Shown here piece by piece: positions 7,257-12,974 of a DNA stretch of 26,770 nt. The stretch lies in IMG/VR virus record IMGVR_UViG_3300031857_001153, positions 1 to 26,770 of that record. One strand, 5' to 3'. The position numbers were made by a program, and so were the translations under genes. Under the pieces are notes generated by a model that made no database searches, was not told where the DNA came from, and worked only from the letters and a program-made list of their open reading frames with translations. This DNA is from a virus. The stretch's first letter is position 1, and every line of letters starts with the position of its first letter.

Positions 7257-7373
7257 GGGTGAATGAATATCACCTCTCGGCATAACCGCGCAAGATATCT
7301 AGACCAGCGTGTCGTGACCGCCTATCGTGCGAGAGCACGGGCATTCCCCGCCCGTTATCACAGGAGGCACCGG
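7257..7373. promoter_or_regulatory. Divergent promoter/operator region of the lysis-lysogeny switch
   Basis: This 117-bp gap between divergent HTH genes must hold both promoters. Visible elements: a plus-strand candidate promoter TAGACC (7300-7305), 17 bp, TATCGT (7323-7328); a dyad CGTGC-gaga-GCACG (7326-7339); a dyad CGGGC-N7-GCCCG (7338-7354); the palindrome AGATATCT near 7293-7300; and TATCAC-type sequences near both ends. AGGAGG just before 7374 is the repressor's ribosome site. Promoter hexamers are only 4/6 matches, so exact positions are tentative. Confidence 0.6.
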
Positions 7374-7694
7374 ATGAACCGGACGACACGCCAGGAGACC
7401 ACCGCGAAGATCATCGGCGGCAACGTCCGCGCCGAGCTCGCCCGCAAGGGCCGCACGCAGACCGCAGCCGCGCACCTGCTCGGGCTCCCGCAGTCGGCCA
7501 TCAGCCGCCGCATGAATGGCGGCACGGCGTGGGAGATCGACGAACTGCTCGCCCTCGCCACCTGGCTGGACGTGCCCGTGACGACGTTTCTTGACGGGCT
7601 CCCCCGGATGGACTCGAACCATCAACCTGCCGGTTACTTGGCTCAAGTCCTCGCCCCCGCTGCCGACCCCTTTCTGGAGTTGACAGCAGCATGA
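7374..7694 (+). CDS. Immunity repressor (XRE HTH) with attP inside its 3' end
   Basis: A 106-residue protein starting at ATG 7374 after AGGAGGCACCGG. The HTH spans about residues 17-73 (NVRAELARKGRTQTAAAHLL, GLPQSAISRRMNGG, ATWLDVPVTTFL). Codons 76-88 are read through a sequence that is the antisense of a tRNA 3' half (7599-7636). The protein then ends YLAQVLAPAADPFLELTAA, a hydrophobic, Ala-ending tail that looks like an ssrA-type proteolysis signal. Its TGA overlaps the integrase ATG (ATGA). The arrangement equals rep in integration-dependent switches: the viral form is long and probably unstable, the prophage form truncated. In a tRNA-Asn target, codon 88 would become TAA, giving 87 residues. 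Confidence 0.88.
   Translation: MNRTTRQETTAKIIGGNVRAELARKGRTQTAAAHLLGLPQSAISRRMNGGTAWEIDELLALATWLDVPVTTFLDGLPRMDSNHQPAGYLAQVLAPAADPFLELTAA
7599..7636. other. Probable attP common core (3' half of a tRNA, best match tRNA-Asn)
   Basis: The minus-strand reading gives TAACCGGC (end of anticodon loop and 3' anticodon stem), a five-base variable loop, the T-arm GATGG-TTCGAGT-CCATC with perfect pairing, then CGGGGGA plus discriminator G. The 5' half of a tRNA is absent (no TCCCCCG, no D-arm), so it is not a functional gene but a tRNA-derived attachment core, as used by tyrosine integrases. Homology ends after 7636, where tRNA-Asn would have A and this sequence has C. Isotype is inferred from TTAACCGGC. 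Confidence 0.85.
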
Positions 7695-8506
7695 CCACGG
7701 GGGTAGGGGTGCCGGCGTTCCCTGACGCATGGCAGGAGCACGAGCGGGCGTACACGCGCTGGATGCAGGCGGGTGGATGTTCGGATGGCACAGTGCGGCT
7801 GCGCCGCCACTACCTCGCTCGGTTCTCATCGTCGGCCGCTGACCCCATCACGGCGACGACCGACGACCTCGCGGGCGTGCTGTCCTGCCCGGCGTGGAGC
7901 GCGGAGACACGGCGCTCGGCGCGGGCGGCGGCCCGGTCGTTCTTCGGCTGGATGGCCCGCGACGGACGCAGGCCCGACGACCCGTCGCTGAACCTGCCGC
8001 GCGTGCGGATGGCACCGCCCCGGCCGCGCCCGGCCTCGACGGAGGCGCTGGACGATGCGCTGGCGCACGCCGATCACAGGGTGCGGCTCATGCTCCTGCT
8101 CGCGGCCTACGCGGGCCTGCGCTGCTCGGAGATCGCCCGCCTGCACTCCGACGACGTGTACCAGGGCGAGATCCGGGTCAAGGGCAAGGGCGGGCGCGTG
8201 CGCTACGTCCCGCTCCACCCGCGCCTGGCCGAGTGCTTGCGGGTGACCTCGGGCGGATGGCTGTTCCCGAACGGGCAGGGCTCGCACGTCAGCGCCGGCC
8301 ACGTCACGCGGCTGCTGTCCATCGCGCTCGGACCGGGGACCACGGCCCACCAACTTCGGCACCTGTTTGCCTGCCGGGCCTACGCCTCGCAGCGGGACAT
8401 CCTGGCCGTGCGCGAGCTGCTGGGTCACGCCTCGGTCGCCACGACCCAGCGGTACACGAGGACCCCGGACGACGCGCTGCGGCGTGCGGTGGAGGCCATC
8501 GCCTAG
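7691..8506 (+). CDS. int: Tyrosine recombinase integrase
   Basis: A 271-residue protein from ATG 7691, overlapping the repressor stop. Residues about 12-95 form a SAM-like core-binding domain. The catalytic domain has all expected residues: R144 (AGLRCSEIARL), K166 (KGKGGRVRYVPL), H220 and R223 (HQLRHLFACRA), H246 (LLGHAS) and Y255 (TTQRYTR). It is short, with little room for a separate arm-binding domain. It would recombine the adjacent tRNA-derived attP with the host tRNA. Transcription and translation depend on the repressor upstream; after integration the core separates int from that promoter, which would lower Int in the lysogen. No excisionase was identified. Confidence 0.95.
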   Translation: MTTGVGVPAFPDAWQEHERAYTRWMQAGGCSDGTVRLRRHYLARFSSSAADPITATTDDLAGVLSCPAWSAETRRSARAAARSFFGWMARDGRRPDDPSLNLPRVRMAPPRPRPASTEALDDALAHADHRVRLMLLLAAYAGLRCSEIARLHSDDVYQGEIRVKGKGGRVRYVPLHPRLAECLRVTSGGWLFPNGQGSHVSAGHVTRLLSIALGPGTTAHQLRHLFACRAYASQRDILAVRELLGHASVATTQRYTRTPDDALRRAVEAIA

Positions 8507-8518
8507 CAACGCCGAAAG

Positions 8519-8551
8519 GCCCCCGCCCGGCCACGAAGGCTAGGCGGGGGC
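8519..8551. terminator. Bidirectional terminator between int and the endonuclease VII gene
   Basis: A perfect 9-bp stem, GCCCCCGCC (8519-8527) with GGCGGGGGC (8543-8551), around a 15-nt loop. It lies between the convergent ends of int (plus) and the endonuclease gene (minus). On the minus strand the stem is followed by CTTT, so it may work best for the late operon. Confidence 0.75.
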
Positions 8552-8571
8552 TGCGGCGGGGTCAGCGGCAA

Positions 8572-9249
8572 TCAGGCCGTGTCCTCCAAGTAGTCGGCAG
8601 CAGCACGCAGGATCGCGGGGTTGTCGAGGGCAAAGCCGAGCGCACGATTGCAGCCATTGCAGAGCAGGCCGCGGACCTTGCCCGTCGAGTGGTTGTGGTC
8701 AACGTGCAGGCTCTTGGGCCGCTCCCCCTCGGTGGGGTCCTGGCGGCAGATGGCGCACGCGCCGCCCTGCGCATCGAACATTGCCAGGTACTCGGCCAGG
8801 TCGATGCCGTAGTCCCGGCGCATCTGCCATTCCCTGCCCTTGCCAAAGCCCCGCTTCTCGCGGTATTGCCTGTCATACGCTCGCTGGTATGCCCGGTAGC
8901 ACGGCTTGCACTGGCGCTTCAGGTATCCGTAAAAGTTTGCTTCGTCGGTCTCTCCGCACTCGCGGCACTCCTTGCCGTCCCTCTTGTTGTGTACGGGCGG
9001 CTTGTCGAGCGATCCGTGGCGCTGCATCCGGTAGTCGTGGAGCCTGCAGTATTCGGCGGCCATGTTGCGGGCCGGGCGGTCGCAGCCCTCGGCGGCACAT
9101 TGGCTCTTGGGGGCCACCTCTAGAAACGGCTGCGCCGGCCCAAGGGCCCCGGTTCGCCTCAGCCGCTCGGTGTGCATGGAGCAGTAGTGGGCGGACCTCT
9201 TTTTGCGCCGCCGCTCACAGCCGTCGACGGAGCATGTAGCCTCGGTCAT
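8572..9249 (-). CDS. Recombination endonuclease VII-like protein with tandem N-terminal zinc fingers
   Basis: A 225-residue protein. ATG 9249 has GAGGG upstream; the frame remains open further upstream without support. Residues 6-34 and 51-79 are two copies of a finger of form C-x4-C-x11-C-x2-H with a basic RxxRxG end. A third Cys set follows (C95, C98, C114, C117). The C-terminal domain (about 160-212) is the endonuclease VII type of beta-beta-alpha-metal nuclease: ACAICRQ, SLHVDHNHSTGKVRGLLC, NGCNRALG and a final DNP. Such enzymes resolve branched DNA before packaging, or nick DNA. It is the last late gene, convergent with int, behind its own terminator hairpin. Confidence 0.9.
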   Translation of the reverse strand: MTEATCSVDGCERRRKKRSAHYCSMHTERLRRTGALGPAQPFLEVAPKSQCAAEGCDRPARNMAAEYCRLHDYRMQRHGSLDKPPVHNKRDGKECRECGETDEANFYGYLKRQCKPCYRAYQRAYDRQYREKRGFGKGREWQMRRDYGIDLAEYLAMFDAQGGACAICRQDPTEGERPKSLHVDHNHSTGKVRGLLCNGCNRALGFALDNPAILRAAADYLEDTA

Positions 9250-9279
9250 GCCGAGCCCTCCTACACAGGGTTTCGGTAT

Positions 9280-9309
9280 GGCCCTCAGGTGTTGACGCAC
9301 CTGGGGGCC
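9280..9309. terminator. Strong hairpin upstream of the endonuclease VII gene
   Basis: A 12-bp stem with one G-T wobble (9280-9291 with 9298-9309) and a 6-nt loop. It sits in the 79-bp gap between the end of the DUF6378-like gene and the endonuclease start. No other gene is seen in the gap. It likely terminates or attenuates the operon before the endonuclease. Confidence 0.65.
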
Positions 9310-9328
9310 GCTTTCGTTGATTGTACGC

Positions 9329-9667
9329 CTAGAGCCCGACGATTTCCGCGTACACGCTTGCGTACCCAGCAATGTCGACCACGGAGTCCCGGTGGTCTGG
9401 CGTGTTGAGCAGGCGCGACACCTTGACCTGGATCATGCACAGGGCGGCCTGCTGCGGCGTCACCTCGACGCCGAGGATGGGACTCCATAGCGCGGCGATG
9501 CGTTCGTGGTTCTCGCGCGCAGCTCCGTGGGTCTGCTGGCGATCGGTCGCGGTAATGCGGGCAGCCTCGGTCAGTACGGACTCGGTGGTGAGCGCCCCGG
9601 CCGGCGCGGGGTAGGCGCGTTGCCGCTCGGTCGCGGCGCGGTCCTGCCAGGCGTTGTAGTCAGCCAT
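9329..9667 (-). CDS. DUF6378-like phage protein
   Basis: A 112-residue protein from ATG 9667, overlapping the preceding small gene by 8 nt. The pattern DRQQTHGAARENHERIAALW, LGVEVTPQQAALCMIQVKVS, then HRDSVVDIAGYASV is that of a widespread all-alpha phage family (annotated DUF6378 in my recollection) usually found among nucleotide and DNA metabolism genes. Conserved His/Glu/Asp residues suggest a MazG/dUTPase-like helical hydrolase, but the activity is unproven. Length matches the core family. Confidence 0.75.
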   Translation of the reverse strand: MADYNAWQDRAATERQRAYPAPAGALTTESVLTEAARITATDRQQTHGAARENHERIAALWSPILGVEVTPQQAALCMIQVKVSRLLNTPDHRDSVVDIAGYASVYAEIVGL

Positions 9668-9818
9668 TCCGGTCCTCGTCCTCCCAGTAATCCGGCGGCG
9701 GGGCGAACCCCGGCGCCATCTCGGTCTCAGCGGTCACGCTCATGGCGGGGCCGTCGTCGTCGTCCGGTTCGATCGCCCACACGATGCGCCAGCGGGCGAT
9801 GCGTAGGGTGAGGTCCAT
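9660..9818 (-). CDS. Acidic 52-residue hypothetical protein
   Basis: Starts at ATG 9818, touching the exonuclease stop (TGATG), and overlaps the next gene by 8 nt. A basic, Trp-containing N-terminus (LRIARWRIVWAI) is followed by a strongly acidic, Pro-rich C-terminus (EPDDDDGP, APPPDYWEDEDRNG). No known family. Such a DNA-mimic-like composition is worth noting but not proof of function. Confidence 0.6.
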   Translation of the reverse strand: MDLTLRIARWRIVWAIEPDDDDGPAMSVTAETEMAPGFAPPPDYWEDEDRNG

Positions 9819-10615
9819 CAGATCGCCCTCCGCGTGGACACCGTGCCCTTGCGATGGTTCAGGCGGTTCCACGCCCCGCAGCCCTCGCAGCGCAGCAGCG
9901 CGTACAGCGTGGTCACGGCGGCGGTGTAGCCGTCCTGCGTCAGATCCTCCGACCCGCAGCGCCAGCAGCACCGCTCCACGCCGGTGATGACCCCGACGTG
10001 GGGCCAGGACGTGATCCATGGGCCGAGCCGGTCGGCGGCGGCCTCGGTGACGCGCACGTCCTGGAGGTTGTAGTCGCGCAGGGACCGCTGCGCCGAGCGG
10101 CTGCCCCGGTCGGCGGCGATGGCCTCGTCGGCGTTGTAGTGGCCCGCCTTCGACTCGATGCCGAGCCGCTGGCACAGGTGGTCCAGGGAGCGGGACTCGA
10201 AGTCGAACTGCTGCCGCGCCACGGCGTACAGGTCCACGGACTTGTACGGCTTCGGTGGGGCGAACCCGCCGACGACCCACTCCGAGCGCAGCCACTTCTC
10301 GTCGGCCTTGCGCCCGTTGTAGGTGATCAGGATGTCGGCGGCGCTGATCCACTCGTGGCACTTGCGGACGACGTGGAGCGGGTCGTCGCGGTTCTGCCAC
10401 GTCGCCGCGAACAGCATCCGGTCCGAGCCCCACCACTTGGCCCCGGCGCAGACGATCCGCGGCAGGCTCGACCACTGATCGGGGTGCAGCCAGTTGAGGC
10501 GCTGGAGGTCGCGCGGGTGCCAGATGTGGCGCTTGAACTCCCCGGGCACCCGCTCCAGGTCGATGGTGAGGATGCGGGGCTGCCTCGCGGCGATGGCCTC
10601 GCGGACCTTACCCAC
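9818..10615 (-). CDS. DnaQ/RNase H-like 3'-5' exonuclease with C-terminal zinc ribbon
   Basis: A 265-residue protein. GTG 10615, preceded by GAGG, overlaps the HTH gene end by 8 nt; the frame is open further upstream but only as an antiphase shadow of that gene. Exonuclease signatures: TIDLERVPG (D19, E21), ILITYNGRKADEKWL (N100, D105) and DYNLQDVRVT (Y182, D186), matching ExoI, II and III motifs of DEDD nucleases. After residue 215, C217, C220, C243 and C246 form a zinc ribbon. It probably trims or proofreads DNA or processes RNA. Its site downstream of lysis genes suggests late or separate expression. Confidence 0.85.
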   Translation of the reverse strand: MGKVREAIAARQPRILTIDLERVPGEFKRHIWHPRDLQRLNWLHPDQWSSLPRIVCAGAKWWGSDRMLFAATWQNRDDPLHVVRKCHEWISAADILITYNGRKADEKWLRSEWVVGGFAPPKPYKSVDLYAVARQQFDFESRSLDHLCQRLGIESKAGHYNADEAIAADRGSRSAQRSLRDYNLQDVRVTEAAADRLGPWITSWPHVGVITGVERCCWRCGSEDLTQDGYTAAVTTLYALLRCEGCGAWNRLNHRKGTVSTRRAI

Positions 10616-10868
10616 CGTGGACCTCGCAGCAGCGGCACAGCCCGCGGCGGTGGGCGTAGACCCGCTGATCGGACAGGGGCAGGCCGACGCCGGCGAGGAT
10701 GCCGGACACCTCCCGCGGCGGCAGCGACCCGGCGATGAGCTCGCGGATCGCGGCGCGGTCGTCGTCGTCCAGGTCGGCAGACGACAGAAAGCGCCGCAGC
10801 GCGCAGCACGATCCACTGTGCTGCGCCTGCGGCGCGATGCTGCTCAGGGTCTGAGCGATGGCCCCCAT
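10608..10868 (-). CDS. Small HTH DNA-binding protein
   Basis: An 86-residue protein from ATG 10868 with AGGAGGCACAGC upstream. The core RRFLSSADLDDDDRAAIREL, then SLPPREVSGILAGVG and RVYAHRRGLCRCC, resembles small phage HTH proteins in which a recognition helix is followed by a basic HRRGxCRC end. Cys residues at both ends might bind a metal. It could regulate the following nuclease genes; a terminase-small-subunit-like origin cannot be ruled out. Confidence 0.65.
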   Translation of the reverse strand: MGAIAQTLSSIAPQAQHSGSCCALRRFLSSADLDDDDRAAIRELIAGSLPPREVSGILAGVGLPLSDQRVYAHRRGLCRCCEVHGG

Positions 10869-10878
10869 GCTGTGCCTC

Positions 10879-11580
10879 CTAGCGGCACACGCCCATGCGG
10901 CGTGCCGTGCGACGGTCCACCCAGCCGGTGATCGGCAGGGATCGCTTGGCCTGCCACGACCGGACGGCCGCGGCAGTGGTGGCGGTGAACTCCGATGACG
11001 AGCTGTTCAGGAGCAGTTGGTTGACGCGGCGCACGATCGGCCCGGACGGGACCGCGCGCAGGCGTGCCCATCCGCGCAGGCCCGCGCGGTGGCCGTAGAA
11101 GCGGCCCCACGGCAGCGGCCACGGCAGGGGGGCCTTGGCCGCGAGGTACTGCTCCCACGTCCGCACCGGCAGCCCGAGGGCGGCGTGCGGGTCGGGACCG
11201 TTGCTCGCCAGCCCGTCGCGGCCGTTCCGCAGCGCCTCCACCTGACGGGCGGCGATGGGCGCAAGGTCGCGGCAGCCGACCGACACGGCGTGGACGTGCG
11301 CGGCCCACGGCCCCTGTGACGGCAGGCGGTGCCAGGCGGCGAAGCCGACCGTGCGAAGGCAGGCGACCATGTGCGTGATCTGCGAGGCGGTCAGCCCGGA
11401 CACCGAGAAGTCCAGCGCCCCGCCCCCGGAGTGCGTGCCCGCGCTGGCCCCGACGGAGGTGTTGTAGGAGCCCTGCGTCACGGTCAGGGTGCGGCCGAAC
11501 AGGCGCTGCGCCTCGCCCGCCTGCGCGGCGGTGCGGGTGTCGGTGCGCTTGCCGCCGAACGTGGTGACGGCCACGGTCAC
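10879..11580 (-). CDS. Endolysin: M15-like peptidase domain plus peptidoglycan-binding domain
   Basis: A 233-residue protein from GTG 11580, overlapping the holin stop (GTGA). The N-terminal domain has the LAS/M15-type zinc pattern: H50 in GTHSGGGALDFS with D57, and H95-x-H97 in AAHVHAVSVG, a fold that cleaves peptide cross-bridges or stem peptides of peptidoglycan. After a Pro/Trp-rich linker, residues about 180-233 are a PG_binding_1 domain (RVNQLLLN, ATTAAAVRSWQAKRSLPITG, DRRTARRMG). No signal peptide, so release depends on the holin immediately upstream. Confidence 0.85.
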   Translation of the reverse strand: MTVAVTTFGGKRTDTRTAAQAGEAQRLFGRTLTVTQGSYNTSVGASAGTHSGGGALDFSVSGLTASQITHMVACLRTVGFAAWHRLPSQGPWAAHVHAVSVGCRDLAPIAARQVEALRNGRDGLASNGPDPHAALGLPVRTWEQYLAAKAPLPWPLPWGRFYGHRAGLRGWARLRAVPSGPIVRRVNQLLLNSSSSEFTATTAAAVRSWQAKRSLPITGWVDRRTARRMGVCR

Positions 11581-11792
11581 TCGCCGTAGGGGTCCGTCGG
11601 CTCCACGCCGAACGACCCGCCGGGCAGGAGCGCGGACACCGCCGTGCGGATGCCGGCGGTGAGCCCGGCGATGGCGGCGGCGATCAGCGCGGCCTGCGTC
11701 CAGGCGAAGTCGGGGGCGGTGACCACCGGCACGACGGTGACCAGGAACGTGCTGACGAAGGTCAGCAGGGCGGAACGAACGACCTCGTTCAT
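11577..11792 (-). CDS. Holin (two transmembrane segments)
   Basis: A 71-residue protein from ATG 11792 with GAGGAGG upstream. It has two hydrophobic segments (about residues 8-25, ALLTFVSTFLVTVVPVV, and 33-55, AALIAAAIAGLTAGIRTAV) and a short polar, acidic tail ending DPYGE. Size and topology match small actinophage holins of the r1t-like type. It is directly upstream of, and overlapping, the endolysin gene. Confidence 0.8.
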   Translation of the reverse strand: MNEVVRSALLTFVSTFLVTVVPVVTAPDFAWTQAALIAAAIAGLTAGIRTAVSALLPGGSFGVEPTDPYGE

Positions 11793-11801
11793 CGGTCCTC
11801 C

Positions 11802-12884
11802 TCAGTTACGAACGGCCTGAGTCGCGGCGACCCAGGAAGCGGGGACAGGGGTGGACGGCCAGCCGGTGCCCCACCAGTCGTGGCGCTCGGTGTAGGCCCA
11901 CACGTAGCGGTCGGTGGCGGCCAGGGCGTTGCGGAGCGTGGTCGTCCAGATCGCCTCGTCCATCGGCGTGCCGAGCCACGGGCTGTCGAACACGCCGAAC
12001 GCCTGCGACGGCGACAGGGTGCGCTGGTAGGCGGCGAAGGTGGCGAACTGCGCCGGGGTGCGGAGCGTGTAGAGCTCGCCCCCGTCCACGGCCGACAGGC
12101 CCGCGACGAACGGCCCCATCAGTTCGTTCGCCCACGACACGTCGTTGCAGGCAGCGCCGCCGGTGTTCTGGCACGCCCGCGGGTCGCTGATCCACGGCCC
12201 GTACAGCGACAGGATCACCGCGTCGGGCCAGGCCGCGCGGATCGCCTGGCCGACCTGCGCGCCGCGCGAGCGTGCACCGGCCTGGCACTCGGCCAGGGTC
12301 AGGGCGCAGGCGTCGGGCCAGTTGTCGGAGCCGCCGAAGTACCGCTCGCTGTCGTACACGATGCCGGTGAACCCGGCCGCGCGGGCGGCGGTGGCGAGGT
12401 TCGCGGCGTTCTGCGCGGGCACCGTCCAGTCACCGACGTAGGCCGAGGGCGGGGCGTAGGCGATGACGAAGTTGTGTCGCAGCCGCGTCAGGGTCGGCAG
12501 GGTGCCGAGCGCGGCGGCGAACGTGGCGGTGCTGATCGGCGTGGGCCGCAGCACCTGATTGGACAGGCTGCCCATCGTCAGGACCACGCCGTCGAACGGC
12601 ATGGCGTCCATGCGCGCGGCGTTGGCCCGCAGGAAGGCCGGGGTGGGGATGTCCTGGCCGTGCTTGATGAGCAGCGACGCCGAGGCCGTCGCCGTGGGGC
12701 TCGAGGTCGCCGTCGGGGTGGGCGTCGCCGTGATCGTCGGGCTCGAGGTCGGCGTCGCCGTCGGCGTCACGGTCGGCGTGGGCGTCGGCTTCGGCGGCCG
12801 AGGCTTCTTGCCACGCGCGTCGGACGGTGCGGCGATCAGCAGCAGCAGGCAGGCGGCCAGGAGGCAGACCAGGGCGCGGCGCAC
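11802..12884 (-). CDS. Secreted protein: signal sequence, Pro/Thr linker, TIM-barrel glycosidase-like domain
   Basis: About 360 residues. GTG 12884 is favoured (GGGGGTG at 5-nt spacing); GTGs at 12890 and 12911 are alternatives. A basic start (VRRALVC), a hydrophobic LLAACLLLLIAAPS core and an Ala-rich cleavage region form a signal peptide or anchor. Then follow about 45 residues of PTPT/TATP/SPT repeats, and an approximately 280-residue domain with barrel-like strands (FDGVVLTMG, NFVIAYAPP, GIVYDSERYFG, AVILSLYGPW). The DSE after GIVY is a candidate acidic catalytic site. Its place beside holin and endolysin suggests a cell-envelope role (glycan hydrolysis, surface exclusion). No exact family recognised. 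Confidence 0.7.
   Translation of the reverse strand: MRRALVCLLAACLLLLIAAPSDARGKKPRPPKPTPTPTVTPTATPTSSPTITATPTPTATSSPTATASASLLIKHGQDIPTPAFLRANAARMDAMPFDGVVLTMGSLSNQVLRPTPISTATFAAALGTLPTLTRLRHNFVIAYAPPSAYVGDWTVPAQNAANLATAARAAGFTGIVYDSERYFGGSDNWPDACALTLAECQAGARSRGAQVGQAIRAAWPDAVILSLYGPWISDPRACQNTGGAACNDVSWANELMGPFVAGLSAVDGGELYTLRTPAQFATFAAYQRTLSPSQAFGVFDSPWLGTPMDEAIWTTTLRNALAATDRYVWAYTERHDWWGTGWPSTPVPASWVAATQAVRN
12685..12795. repeat. Short-period repeat encoding the Pro/Thr-rich linker
   Basis: GTCGGCGTCGCC-like 6- and 12-bp units recur imperfectly and translate on the minus strand as TP/TATP/SPT repeats. This is a low-complexity protein linker, prone to length change by slippage, not a CRISPR or minisatellite with independent function. 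Confidence 0.7.
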
Positions 12885-12910
12885 AGGCACCCCCGATAGG
12901 TGGTTTGGCA

Positions 12911-12955
12911 CCCCGGCACGGGGAGCGGGGACCGGGCGCTCGACCCGTGCCGGGG
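12911..12955. terminator. Perfect 12-bp inverted repeat upstream of the secreted-protein gene
   Basis: CCCCGGCACGGG (12911-12922) pairs exactly with CCCGTGCCGGGG (12944-12955) around a 21-nt loop, in the 90-bp gap between two minus-strand genes. No U-tract. It may terminate the tail operon before the lysis block, or hold an operator. Confidence 0.6.
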
Positions 12956-12974
12956 TGGATGGAGGGCGGTCCCC

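Noticed and set aside
7599-7640. A functional tRNA gene on the minus strand
   Set aside because: Only the 3' half (anticodon-stem 3' strand, T-arm, acceptor 3' strand) is present; no matching 5' acceptor strand, D-arm or 5' anticodon strand is found, so it is an attachment core.
10616-10816. Longer exonuclease start near 10816
   Set aside because: The extension is low-complexity and overlaps the HTH gene in another frame; GTG 10615 has GAGG upstream and a short overlap.
12685-12795. CRISPR or regulatory tandem repeats
   Set aside because: Units are short, imperfect and in frame with a Pro/Thr linker in a secreted protein.
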